Shown piece after piece: positions 1 to 6,344 of a DNA stretch of 12,024 nucleotides. The position numbers and the translations under genes are program-made. The number at the start of each line of letters is the position of its first letter. Positions within the stretch are counted from its first letter, which is position 1. This DNA comes from DATKXO01 sp035528995 (GTDB lineage: Bacteria > Planctomycetota > Phycisphaerae > UBA1845): assembly GCA_035528995.1 (NCBI GenBank), contig DATKXO010000400.1, positions 1 through 12,024 of the forward strand. Direction: 5' to 3'. Under the pieces are notes generated by a model. That model had not been told where the DNA came from. It ran no database searches and was given only the letters and a program-made list of their open reading frames with translations.

Positions 1-897
1 GACCAGCGGCGCCTGGCGGATGGCCAGCACCTGCTCGATAACCTGCTCGAAGGTTCGGGCGATGTGCTCGTCGTCCGGCAGGCCTCCCTGGGTGGCGGCG
101 TCGAAGATGTGCGACTTGGACAGGTCCATCCCGTCGTCGGCCTTGGTCGAGGCCGACACGTACAAACGAAACCGCTTGCCGGCAGTCTGGAGCCGTGTGC
201 CCTCGGAGGTGGCCGTGAACTTCGTCTCGGCCTCAGCGGCCAGCGACACCTGCGACTCGTAGACCAGCGGATAGCGACGGGCGATGGCCGAGAGCTTGCG
301 CAGCCGCTCGGCCCAGGCGTCGCGGTCCACGGCCAGCTCCTGCGGCGTCTCCGCGTAGACGGCGGGCTCCTCGCGGGAGAAGTCGTCCGATTTGTCGTCC
401 TCCTCGACCTTGACCTTCACGTTGGTCAGCACGCGGGCGTGTCGCTTGACGGCGTCTTTGAATTGTCGGTCCGTGGCCCACCAGAGCGTGTGGCGGATGG
501 CGTCGGCGTCGTCCTCCAGGCTCAGGGGGCTGGTGCCCAGGAAGCCGCCGCCGCCGTAGCCCCCGCGGATCTTGTGGGTGCTGTCCAGCGAGTAGTCGCC
601 CACGCGGACGTCCACGTCGAGCAGGCGCGCCCGGCTCTCGTTGTTGTAGGTCAGTCCGCCCAGTGTGGCGGACAGCGAGGCGGTATGCGACTGCGTGACG
701 GCATAGGCCAGGTAGTACGGCCGAACACCTTCTTCGGTGACCAGGTTGGCGAGCGCGTAGTCCAGTTCGTCGGCCAACACGCCAAGCAGAGGATGCTCGG
801 GCGCGGCAGCGGGCTCGTCGGGGGGGGCGGCTCGCAGAGCTGGGGGAGCCACCTGGGCCAGGAAAACCAGGCCCACAAGGAGTCGGCCGGGATGCAC
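1..897 (-). CDS. Secreted TldD/PmbA-family metallopeptidase-like protein, C-terminus cut off
   Basis: This frame reads open for 299 codons and runs off the left edge. I chose the GTG at 895-897 because an AAAGGA sits six bases upstream and the next residues (HPGRLLVGLVFLAQ) look like a signal peptide, with likely cleavage near residues 22-24. The following part resembles the N-terminal domain of TldD/PmbA (peptidase U62) proteins: LADELDYALANL at about 41-52, then a PYYLAY segment, a DVRVGDYSLDST stretch, and an AERLRKLS segment. TldD/TldE are known as zinc-dependent proteases, and the metal-binding motif lies in the C-terminal domain, which is not visible here. The family call rests on recognised sequence pattern; secretion is inferred from the signal peptide, which classical cytoplasmic TldD/TldE lack. 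It lies 104 bases downstream of the zinc-ribbon gene and may be transcribed with it. Substrate and partner are unknown. Confidence 0.72.
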   Translation of the reverse strand, partial: MHPGRLLVGLVFLAQVAPPALRAAPPDEPAAAPEHPLLGVLADELDYALANLVTEEGVRPYYLAYAVTQSHTASLSATLGGLTYNNESRARLLDVDVRVGDYSLDSTHKIRGGYGGGGFLGTSPLSLEDDADAIRHTLWWATDRQFKDAVKRHARVLTNVKVKVEEDDKSDDFSREEPAVYAETPQELAVDRDAWAERLRKLSAIARRYPLVYESQVSLAAEAETKFTATSEGTRLQTAGKRFRLYVSASTKADDGMDLSKSHIFDAATQGGLPDDEHIARTFEQVIEQVLAIRQAPLV

Positions 898-1001
898 GCG
901 GGGTCCTTTCCGTCGGGGTTGGTCTCAGAGCCGGGCGCCGACACTCCTGCGGGCCGCCCGCGAGCATTATCGGTCCAGCGGTTCGCTTGTCCAGCGGACG
1001 G

Positions 1002-1187
1002 CTATTCCGAGCGCATCTTCGTGGTGAGTGTCTGGATCGTCTTCGAGGTGGAGGGTCGGTCGGGTTTGGGCGGTACGATAAACGCGGTGCCGCATTGACC
1101 ACAACGGACCTTCGTGCCGCGGGTCGAATCGGGCACTTGCAGGACCGATCGGCACTTCAGGTTGGGGCACCGCAGAGTGATAGCCAT
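1002..1187 (-). CDS. Small MJ0042-type zinc-ribbon protein, 61 residues
   Basis: A short protein made almost wholly of a Cys4 zinc ribbon: C7-x4-C12 in CPNLKC, then C29-x2-C32 in RCGQCGTAF, separated by the VPDSTRGTKVRC stretch typical of MJ0042-type ribbons. In that family the first pair is usually CxxC; the x4 spacing here is a small departure. The C-terminal 20 residues are polar and look unstructured. These ribbons often head larger planctomycete and delta-proteobacterial proteins and may bind nucleic acid or protein; alone, no function can be assigned. The ATG at 1187 has a GAGG 12 bases upstream, a little far. A TACAAT -10-like hexamer lies at 1207-1212 without a clear -35. It sits between clpX and the TldD-like gene on the same strand. 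Residue composition is protein-like, unlike the arginine-rich overlapping frames. Confidence 0.7.
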   Translation of the reverse strand: MAITLRCPNLKCRSVLQVPDSTRGTKVRCGQCGTAFIVPPKPDRPSTSKTIQTLTTKMRSE

Positions 1188-1223
1188 CGCAGTTCGACGC
1201 CTCGCGATTGTAATCCCGGCGAG

Positions 1224-1238
1224 GGCACCGCCGGTGCC
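1224..1238. other. Perfect hairpin between clpX and the zinc-ribbon gene
   Basis: GGCACC at 1224-1229 and GGTGCC at 1233-1238 form a six-pair stem around a three-base loop. It lies about 105 bases past the clpX stop on the minus strand. There is no T-run after it on either strand, so termination by it alone is doubtful; it may help stabilise the clpX transcript end or be incidental in GC-rich DNA. Confidence 0.3.
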
Positions 1239-1341
1239 ACAGCTTCCACGATCGGTATCGACGCACCCGCGACCGTTCTTGACCGGAAAGACCGAACGGC
1301 CCCACGGACAAGGCGGTCACAAGCCCAGGTTTCACAAAGGA

Positions 1342-2619
1342 TTAGGCGGATTCCAGCCGGCGGCGTCCCCGCCCTGGAACCAGTGGCTCCTCGCCCCGGA
1401 CGACTTCCTCGGTCACCAGCCAGCTCTTACCCGCGGGATGTTCGGGCAGGTCGAAGAACGCATCGAGCATGATCTCCTCGGTGACGGCGCGGAGGGCCCG
1501 AGCCCCGGTGTCGCGCTCGAGAGCGATCTCGGCGATGGCCCGCAGGGCATCATCGGTGAACTCGAGCTCGGCACCCTCGAACTCGAAGAACTTCTTGTGC
1601 TGACGGACCAGGGCGTTCTTGGGCTCGGTCAGAATGCGGACCAGCGCGTCAGCATTCAGCGGTTCCAGGGTGGTGATCACCGGCACGCGACCCACCAGTT
1701 CGGGGATCATGCCGTAGATGACCAGGTCCTCGGGAACGACCTTGGAGAGAATCTCGCCCAGCTCCTGGCGCCTGTCGGCGGTCTGCTCCTCGGTGGCAAA
1801 GCCGATAGCGGACTTGCCGATCCGCCGGCGGATGATGTCCTCCAGTCCGACGAACGTGCCGCCGCAGATGAAGAGGATGTTGGTGGTGTCCATCTGGATG
1901 TACTGCTGTTCGGGGTGTTTGCGCCCACCCTGCGGCGGGATGTTGGAGACGGTGCCCTCGAGCATCTTGAGCAGGGCCTGCTGCACCCCCTCGCCGCTCA
2001 CGTCCCGAGTGATCGAGACGTTCTGCGTGGTCCGCCCGATCTTGTCGATCTCGTCGATGTAGACGATGCCGCGCTGGGCCAGATCCAGGTCGTAGTCGGC
2101 GTTTTGCAGCAGGCGCAGCAGGATATTCTCCACGTCCTCACCGACGTAGCCGGCCTCGGTCAGCGTGGTCGCATCGCCGATGGCAAACGGCACGTTCAGG
2201 ATGCGGGAAAGGGTCTTGGCCAGGAGCGTCTTTCCGCAGCCGGTCGGACCGACCAGCAACACGTTCGACTTGTCGAGTTCGACGTCGTCCTTGTCGGCGC
2301 CCTCGGCATGGGTCAGACGCTTGTAGTGGTTATGGACGGCCACAGACAGGGTTCGCTTGGTGGACTCCTGCCCGATGACGTACTCGTCGAGGAAGTCCTT
2401 GATCTGGCGCGGCTTGGGAATGGTGCCGACCAGTGCGCGCGCGGTTGCGGCCTTGCGCGTCTCCTGCCGGATGATGTTGTGGCAGAGTTCGACGCAGGAC
2501 TTGCAAATGTAGACGTCCTTGGGGCCCTCGACCATCGGTCCGGCTTCGCGCTGGCCCTTCCCGCAGAAGCTGCAGGTACTGGACCGACGACCGCCGCCGC
2601 CACTCCGGGTTCCCGCCAT
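1342..2619 (-). CDS. clpX: ATP-dependent Clp protease ATP-binding subunit ClpX
   Basis: A full-length 425-residue AAA+ unfoldase that delivers substrates to ClpP in the cytoplasm. The N-terminal zinc-binding domain has C16, C19, C39 and C42. Walker A is GPTGCGKT (124-131), Walker B VYIDEID (186-192), the pore-1 loop GYVG (157-160), the RKH loop 233-235, the IGF loop that docks on ClpP 272-274, and the sensor II arginine is in GARALR (372-377). All residues known to be needed for function are present, so it should be active. The ATG at 2619 follows a good AGAGGA ribosome site. Most bacteria place clpX just after clpP; here the upstream gene, 96 bases away, codes for a small membrane protein, and no clpP is in the window. 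Presence of the IGF loop implies a ClpP elsewhere in the genome. Confidence 0.98.
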   Translation of the reverse strand: MAGTRSGGGGRRSSTCSFCGKGQREAGPMVEGPKDVYICKSCVELCHNIIRQETRKAATARALVGTIPKPRQIKDFLDEYVIGQESTKRTLSVAVHNHYKRLTHAEGADKDDVELDKSNVLLVGPTGCGKTLLAKTLSRILNVPFAIGDATTLTEAGYVGEDVENILLRLLQNADYDLDLAQRGIVYIDEIDKIGRTTQNVSITRDVSGEGVQQALLKMLEGTVSNIPPQGGRKHPEQQYIQMDTTNILFICGGTFVGLEDIIRRRIGKSAIGFATEEQTADRRQELGEILSKVVPEDLVIYGMIPELVGRVPVITTLEPLNADALVRILTEPKNALVRQHKKFFEFEGAELEFTDDALRAIAEIALERDTGARALRAVTEEIMLDAFFDLPEHPAGKSWLVTEEVVRGEEPLVPGRGRRRLESA

Positions 2620-2715
2620 GGATTCCTCTCCGCCAAAAGCACTTTGCGCCGGGTCCGCTAACCGTGGAGCCGCCGCACGTGGTCATATCGTCCAAAACCG
2701 CGCGCCCGATTCAGG

Positions 2716-3117
2716 TTAATCTCCCTGCTCGGCGTCGGGCCGCGGTGCCGACTGTTCGTTGTTCGCTTCCTCCATCCGGGGCGGCGCTTCGTTGCCGCCT
2801 GGGTCGGATTCTCCGCCTCCGACTGGTCCGCCGTTACGGGATGGCGCCGCTCCGGACTCCGCGACCACACGGGCCTTGAGGTGGACGAACTCCTCATCCG
2901 CCAGATCACCGCGGGCGTGCATCTCCCGCAGGTCCTGCAGGGTCCAAGGCTGTCGGCCGCCGGAACCTCCGGTCCGAATGTGACGCCGATAGTACGTGAC
3001 TATCAGCAACAGCACGACCACGGCCGCCAAAACCACGAACGCCCAGGGCAACGCCCTGGTCAGCACTCGCTCCAAACCGAAGATCGGGTCCGGATGGTTC
3101 ACGCTGGACAGCATCAT
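2716..3117 (-). CDS. One-helix membrane protein with SHOCT-like segment
   Basis: A 133-residue protein with a short N-terminal part, one strong transmembrane helix at about 22-43 (ALPWAFVVLAAVVVLLLIV), a basic YRRHIR stop, and then TLQDLREMHARGDLADEEF at 59-77, which resembles the SHOCT short C-terminal motif (LxxLxxxGxIxxEEF..K). The last 45 residues are proline, glycine and acid rich and probably disordered. I used the ATG at 3117 (a second ATG follows directly); a TTG at 3150 would add 11 residues but has no well-spaced ribosome site. The gene begins 39 bases after the glycosyltransferase stop, so translation from one mRNA is likely, and clpX follows 96 bases later. SHOCT domains are thought to mediate oligomerisation; no specific function can be given. 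Confidence 0.72.
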   Translation of the reverse strand: MMLSSVNHPDPIFGLERVLTRALPWAFVVLAAVVVLLLIVTYYRRHIRTGGSGGRQPWTLQDLREMHARGDLADEEFVHLKARVVAESGAAPSRNGGPVGGGESDPGGNEAPPRMEEANNEQSAPRPDAEQGD

Positions 3118-3156
3118 TCCACAGAATCGTAGCGGTGCACCGGCCTCCAATCAACG

Positions 3157-4173
3157 TCAAGCCCGGACCTCCTCGTCCGCGATCGCTCGATCCGATGAAG
3201 CCACCGCGGCGTCGAAGTTCACGCGCCGCCCGATGCGCCAGGGCCGGCGGCCCAGCACGTAGAAGTGGTTGCGTATGACCAGTTCGCAGCATAGGCCCAC
3301 GCCCACCAGCAGAACCGCCCCGACGCACAGGACCACAGCCGTCAGGAATGCCCCACCCAGCAACGCCGCACCACTGAAAATCTTCTGCGCCACCGCCAAC
3401 AGGCCGAACACCGCCGCGGCCAACACCAGGTATTGGGCCGCCTTGGCGAACAGGTGCACCGGACGAGTCCGGTACTTGAACAGGAGCCGTACCAGGGCCA
3501 GGTCGGCCACCACCCGGGCCGTTCGCGAGAGCCCATACTTGCCCTTGCCGGCCGTTCGCGGGTGGTGTCGCACCACCATCTCGCCGACCTTGCCGCCGCG
3601 GGCCCGAACGTACACGGGCAGAAAACGGTGCATCTCGCCGTACAGCACCGACGGGTCGAGGGCGTCCCCGCGGTAGGCCTTGATCGTGCAGCCGTAGTCG
3701 TGCAGCGGCAGTGACGTGGCCCGGCTGATCAGTCGGTTGGCCATCATCGAAGGCCACCGCCGCAGCCAGGAGTCCTGTCTGTCGCGGCGCCAACCGCTGA
3801 CGCAGGCGTAGCCCTCGTCCAGCCTGGCCAGCAACGGTCCGATGTCGGCCGGATCGTTCTGCCGGTCGCCGTCCATGGTCACCAGGTTCTTGCCGCAGGC
3901 CGCCTCGATGCCGGCGGCCAGAGCGGCCGTTTGCCCGAAGTTGGCGGCGAAGTGGATCACCTTGACGAAGGGAGAGCCCTCGGCCAGTTCGTCCAGAACG
4001 CGGCCGGTGCCGTCCACGCTGCCGTCGTTCACGAAGATCACTTCGCAGCGCAGGTTGAGCGCATCCGCCTGGCGGACGACGTCGGTAGCCAACGGTCGAA
4101 CGTTGTCCACCTCGTTGTAGACCGGGATGACGATCGAGAGGTCACAGGCGGTGTTTCGCGATTCCTCGGCCAT
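3157..4173 (-). CDS. Family 2 glycosyltransferase, polyprenyl-phosphate sugar synthase type
   Basis: A 338-residue membrane-anchored GT2 enzyme of the DPM1/ArnC/GtrB type, which transfers a sugar from a nucleotide donor to a polyprenyl phosphate on the cytoplasmic face. The GT-A domain covers about 1-235: SIVIPVYNE (13-21) and VNDGS (48-52) are nucleotide-binding segments, and D101-G-D103 in TMDGDRQNDP is the metal-binding DxD (usual form DADLQ/DLQNDP, here with Arg for Leu). A FGQTAALAAGI segment at 79-89, DYGCTIKAYR and GEMHRFLP are also typical of the family. Two hydrophobic helices follow near the C-terminus (about 246-265 and 273-300), as in ArnC-like enzymes. The sugar cannot be read from sequence. 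It starts 31 bases after the LAB_N gene, a pairing that suggests lipid-linked sugar transfer for envelope glycolipid decoration. Confidence 0.93.
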   Translation of the reverse strand: MAEESRNTACDLSIVIPVYNEVDNVRPLATDVVRQADALNLRCEVIFVNDGSVDGTGRVLDELAEGSPFVKVIHFAANFGQTAALAAGIEAACGKNLVTMDGDRQNDPADIGPLLARLDEGYACVSGWRRDRQDSWLRRWPSMMANRLISRATSLPLHDYGCTIKAYRGDALDPSVLYGEMHRFLPVYVRARGGKVGEMVVRHHPRTAGKGKYGLSRTARVVADLALVRLLFKYRTRPVHLFAKAAQYLVLAAAVFGLLAVAQKIFSGAALLGGAFLTAVVLCVGAVLLVGVGLCCELVIRNHFYVLGRRPWRIGRRVNFDAAVASSDRAIADEEVRA

Positions 4174-4203
4174 GGCTCCTCGTCGGCTCGCCCGCGCGAC
4201 CGG

Positions 4204-4797
4204 TCAGCCCGCTGATGAAGGCTCGGCCGAGCGGGTGTCAGAAGCGTCGCGGTCGGCCGTCACGTCACGGTACGCCCCCGCCCGCCGGTGAATCAACACC
4301 AGGTTCCTCAGGTAAATGACCAGCCCCAGAGACTGGCCGGCCATAAACACCGGGTCCCGGCGGTAAATGGCGTAGATCAATAACATGAGACCCCCGCAGA
4401 CGGACAGGTACCAGAAGGCGACCGGCACGTAGCTGCGGCGGCGACGCTCGCTGGCGATCCACTGCACCACGAAACGCATGCCGAACATGAACTGGGCGGC
4501 GAATCCGAATACGACCCAGGGGGTAGCCAGAGCCGAGATGACCCGGTCAAGCCGTGACCGTTTGGTGGTCAAACGGGCGGCCAGGGCCGGATCGCTGCGC
4601 AGCACCTCCAGCAGTTCCGGGTCCCGACGGACCAGTTCCGAGAGCTTGGGGTCCTCCTCCAGCAACTCCTGGATGGCGGCGTCCGCCGAGGGTTCGGGCG
4701 TCAGGGACGGCGATACGCCACAGCCACCGCTGACGACCGCCGTCAACAGGGTGAGACGCCACACGCCCCGCACCCACCTGTTCAACCGCATCTGCAC
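4204..4797 (-). CDS. Membrane protein with lipid A biosynthesis N-terminal domain (LAB_N)
   Basis: A 197-residue protein. Residues about 93-168 match the LAB_N family: AQFMFGMRFVVQWIASE, YVPVAFWYLSVCGG, then YRRDPVFMAGQSLG and YLRNLVLIH, giving three membrane segments. The fold is small-transporter-like and occurs next to polyprenyl-phosphate glycosyltransferases, where it may help flip or use the lipid-linked sugar (inference). Before it is an N-terminal hydrophobic segment (12-23) ending in SGGC, a poor match to a lipobox, then a hydrophilic stretch with three 10-residue repeats of DPxL type (49-78). This extra segment is unusual for the family. The GTG at 4797 has AGGG seven bases upstream; an ATG two codons later (4791) is the alternative. 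It is the first gene of a likely operon with the glycosyltransferase. Confidence 0.88.
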   Translation of the reverse strand: MQMRLNRWVRGVWRLTLLTAVVSGGCGVSPSLTPEPSADAAIQELLEEDPKLSELVRRDPELLEVLRSDPALAARLTTKRSRLDRVISALATPWVVFGFAAQFMFGMRFVVQWIASERRRRSYVPVAFWYLSVCGGLMLLIYAIYRRDPVFMAGQSLGLVIYLRNLVLIHRRAGAYRDVTADRDASDTRSAEPSSAG

Positions 4798-4835
4798 GCT
4801 GGAGACCCTGGCGTCGTGTTAACGCATCGTTTCTC

Positions 4836-4869
4836 GCCCGGAGCCGGGCACCGGAGAGCCGTTCTCTCC
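4836..4869 (-). other. Two adjacent hairpins in the LAB_N operon leader
   Basis: On the minus strand GGAGAG/CTCTCC (4853-4858 with 4864-4869, five-base loop) is followed by GCCCG/CGGGC (4836-4840 with 4845-4849, four-base loop). Both lie between the candidate promoter at 4918-4946 and the LAB_N start. No T-run follows, so a simple terminator is not supported; they may stabilise or regulate the leader. Confidence 0.35.
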
Positions 4870-4917
4870 CACCGCGGGCGCAGAAACTCGCCGGCCGCGC
4901 GGCACGCTAATCCGCCG

Positions 4918-4946
4918 ATTATCCGAGGGCGCGCCCCGACTTGCAA
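4918..4946 (-). promoter_or_regulatory. Candidate sigma-70 promoter for the LAB_N-glycosyltransferase operon
   Basis: TTGCAA (4941-4946) and GATAAT (4918-4923) are separated by 17 bases on the minus strand. The -10 matches the consensus at five of six bases and the -35 at four. Transcription would begin near 4911 and give a leader of about 115 bases before the LAB_N gene. Confidence 0.5.
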
Positions 4947-5480
4947 GCGGAGTACATCCATACCAGTCCTGGCACCCAGTGCTGGATGCACCACCATCGA
5001 GTGTATCCAGGCGTGCCGCGGCTGTGGCGGATGACAGCTGGCGAACATCAAACCGCTCTGCGAGACCCTTCTGCTGCGCTTCGGTCGCCTGATCGAGGAA
5101 CGTGAGGATCGCACGCTCCGGCCGGCCATCCAGTGCGAATTCACAGGCCATGGCCGACCTGTTCGTGATCGCCCCCACGGGAACAGATGACCGACCATGC
5201 CTGCCCCTCATGACGCCCGCAGAAGGCCAGCCGCGCAGACTCGCCCTTGGCAGGGGTATCGGCACCGGTGATGCAACCGGCCGGTGCCGGCCCGTCCGAG
5301 TCGTAGAGAGTGATCAGCGTGGCCGAAGGTATCGGCTGACCACCGAACTCGACTTTCGATGGCAGCCAGGCTTCGACAGCCATGTCCTGCTGCTCCCGCG
5401 GAACCACTCGCAACACGCCGGCCCTGCCGGCACGACCAGCTATCGGAGGCCGGATCATCGCGGCGAGCCTGGATGCCGGC
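4947..5480 (-). pseudogene. Possible decayed or frameshifted gene, unidentified
   Basis: Two overlapping minus-strand frames contain protein-like sequence rather than the Arg/Pro/Ser-rich runs usual for non-coding frames here. The upstream frame holds MAVEAWLPSKVEFGG and TLITLYDSDGPAPAG and stops at about 5141. The second holds ITNRSAMACEFALDG and ILTFLDQATEAQQKGLAERF and runs on towards 4947. The two would join in frame if one base were missing from the run of five C at 5172-5176, which is where such a slip is expected. I do not recognise the family. Third-position GC is about 75 percent, lower than in the sure genes, so neutral decay or chance are both possible. The opposite strand also has an open frame (5102-5626) of similar quality. 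Confidence 0.2.
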
Positions 5481-5622
5481 AAGGTCGACCTGCCGGACAG
5501 AGCGCCTCGCGGTGCTCGCGCCCGGCGCCGTCCAGCTCGATCCATCCGCCGCCTACCCGACTGCAGACGCCCCATAGGCACCGTTTTGCGGCCGACAGGC
5601 GACGGCCTGGCGGCGACTGCAC
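4947..5622. other. Long stretch without a confident gene
   Basis: Between the LAB_N promoter and the cold-shock promoter there is no frame I can defend as an intact gene. Apart from the possible remnant listed separately, there is an inverted repeat GGCACCGG (5261-5268) / CCGGTGCC (5281-5288) with a 12-base spacer. No RNA gene, mobile element end or tandem repeat was recognised. Confidence 0.5.
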
Positions 5623-5651
5623 TTGACAATTCTGAGGCCGCCGACCATACT
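5623..5651 (+). promoter_or_regulatory. Sigma-70 promoter of the cold-shock gene
   Basis: TTGACA at 5623-5628, a 17-base spacer and CATACT at 5646-5651. The -35 is perfect and the -10 matches at four of six. The start of transcription would be near 5658, giving a leader of about 110 bases before the cold-shock ATG. Long leaders of this sort are known to control cspA-type genes with temperature. Confidence 0.65.
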
Positions 5652-5766
5652 CGCCGCGTGGTTGGTGGCATCTCCGAGTGAACAGGTCCTGATCGGCGTG
5701 AAGCAGTGGTTGTTTCAAACAGGTCCCGTCGGGGGCGCTATCCGCGTAGAAGTAGAGGTTGTTGTT

Positions 5767-5970
5767 ATGCCAGAGGGCACCGTAAAGTGGTTCAATGACA
5801 CAAAGGGGTACGGGTTTATCCAGTCGGACGATGGCCAGGATGTCTTCGTCCACCAGTCCGAGGTCCAGATGGAGGGATTCCGCACGCTGAGTGAAGGAAC
5901 CAGAGTGCAGTTTGAAATGACTCAGGGCCCCAAGGGGCCTAAGGCCATGGCCGTGAGACCGGTGTCTTAA
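5767..5970 (+). CDS. Cold-shock domain protein (CspA family)
   Basis: A 67-residue single-domain OB-fold protein that binds single-stranded RNA and DNA in the cytoplasm. It begins MPEGTVKWFN, has RNP1 as KGYGFIQ (13-19) and RNP2 as VFVHQS (26-31), and ends QGPKGPKAMAVRPVS. All aromatic residues of the nucleic-acid surface (W8, F9, Y15, F17, F27) are present, and the length is the family norm. The ATG at 5767 follows GAGG by eight bases. The frame stays open upstream to 5623, but that part overlaps the promoter and is not protein-like. It stands alone, with its own promoter and terminator. Whether it is cold-induced or constitutive cannot be read from sequence, so I give no specific csp letter. 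Confidence 0.97.
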   Translation: MPEGTVKWFNDTKGYGFIQSDDGQDVFVHQSEVQMEGFRTLSEGTRVQFEMTQGPKGPKAMAVRPVS

Positions 5971-6002
5971 CCGATCCGGGCCAGTCGAGACCGCAGAAGC
6001 AC

Positions 6003-6038
6003 AAGGGCACCTTCGCAAACGCGACGGTGCCCTTCTCT
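6003..6038 (+). terminator. Terminator of the cold-shock gene
   Basis: AAGGGCACC (6003-6011) pairs with GGTGCCCTT (6026-6034), and inside this TCGC (6013-6016) pairs with GCGA (6021-6024) around an AAAC loop, with one T-C mismatch between. A short pyrimidine run (TTCTCTT) follows. It starts 33 bases after the stop codon. The stem is strong; the T-run is modest. Confidence 0.75.
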
Positions 6039-6046
6039 TGGGTCTG

Positions 6047-6074
6047 GGCGCCGGCCGGGGCCGGCCGCGGCGCC
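6047..6074. other. Very GC-rich inverted repeat
   Basis: GGCGCC at 6047-6052 and again at 6069-6074 enclose GGCC (6053-6056) and GGCC (6063-6066), which can extend the stem with a small bulge. It lies just past the cold-shock terminator and between two convergent transcripts. It could act as a further barrier to readthrough, or merely reflect local composition. Confidence 0.3.
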
Positions 6075-6162
6075 TGTACAGCGGGCGGCATAGGCACTTG
6101 GGAGCCGCGAACAAGCACCGCCCGGATCGCCCTGACGCTCCGGGCGGCTCGCCCGCGCAGCG

Positions 6163-6196
6163 AAAAGCCCCCCCGACAGCCTTGCCGGGAGGGCTT
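6163..6196 (-). terminator. Rho-independent terminator of tRNA-Glu
   Basis: On the minus strand the arm at 6184-6196 (AAGCCCTCCCGGC) pairs along all 13 positions, two of them G-T, with the arm at 6165-6177, around a six-base loop, and is followed by T residues. It starts seven bases after the tRNA 3' end. This is the clearest intrinsic terminator in the window. Confidence 0.85.
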
Positions 6197-6202
6197 CCAC
6201 CA

Positions 6203-6275
6203 TACCCCCAAGGGGACTCGAACCCCTGTCTTCAGGATGAGAACCTGATATCCTGGGCCACTAGACGATGGGGGC
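6203..6275 (-). tRNA. tRNA-Glu (anticodon CTC)
   Basis: A complete 73-base cloverleaf without an encoded CCA. The acceptor arms are GCCCCCA and TGGGGGT (a G-T pair at 1:72), discriminator A. The D arm carries TAGTGG; the anticodon stem is TCAGG/CCTGA with loop TTCTCAT, so the anticodon CTC reads GAG. The variable loop is AGAC and the T arm AGGGG-TTCGAGT-CCCCT. The D-arm and T-arm sequences closely resemble other bacterial tRNA-Glu genes. It has its own promoter (6345-6373) and terminator, so it is a single-gene unit convergent with the cold-shock gene. A tRNA-Glu reading GAA (TTC) should exist elsewhere. The 3' part shows no direct repeat suggestive of an integrated element. Confidence 0.97.
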
Positions 6276-6295
6276 GGTTCTCCCACTTCTTGAGC

Positions 6296-6330
6296 GGGCA
6301 ACCGGCTACCCGTAGGGCCGCTGGTTGCCC
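6296..6330 (-). other. Hairpin in the tRNA-Glu leader
   Basis: GGGCAACC (6296-6303) and GGTTGCCC (6323-6330) form an eight-pair stem, with a possible inner GGC/GCC helix (6304-6306 with 6317-6319). It lies between the tRNA promoter and the mature 5' end, ending 20 bases before it. It could influence 5' processing or be a leftover terminator. Confidence 0.45.
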
Positions 6331-6344
6331 GACGCAACTAGGTT

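Noticed and set aside
64..1098. Long plus-strand open frame opposite the TldD-like gene
   Set aside because: Its Gly/Val/Arg-rich composition and its position opposite a recognised family make it an antisense shadow.
233..1102. Minus-strand frame of 289 codons overlapping the TldD-like gene
   Set aside because: Almost entirely Arg, Pro, Gly and Ala; the neighbouring frame with GTG start carries the family sequence.
1114..2661. Long plus-strand open frame opposite clpX
   Set aside because: It mirrors clpX codon structure and shows no protein family features.
5261..5288. Inverted repeat GGCACCGG / CCGGTGCC
   Set aside because: Loop of 12 bases, no T-run and no gene ending nearby; such GC-rich repeats are expected by chance here.
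5102..5626. Plus-strand frame of 174 codons in the sparse region
   Set aside because: No recognised family, no good ribosome site, and it would run into the cold-shock promoter; kept only as the rival to the minus-strand remnant.
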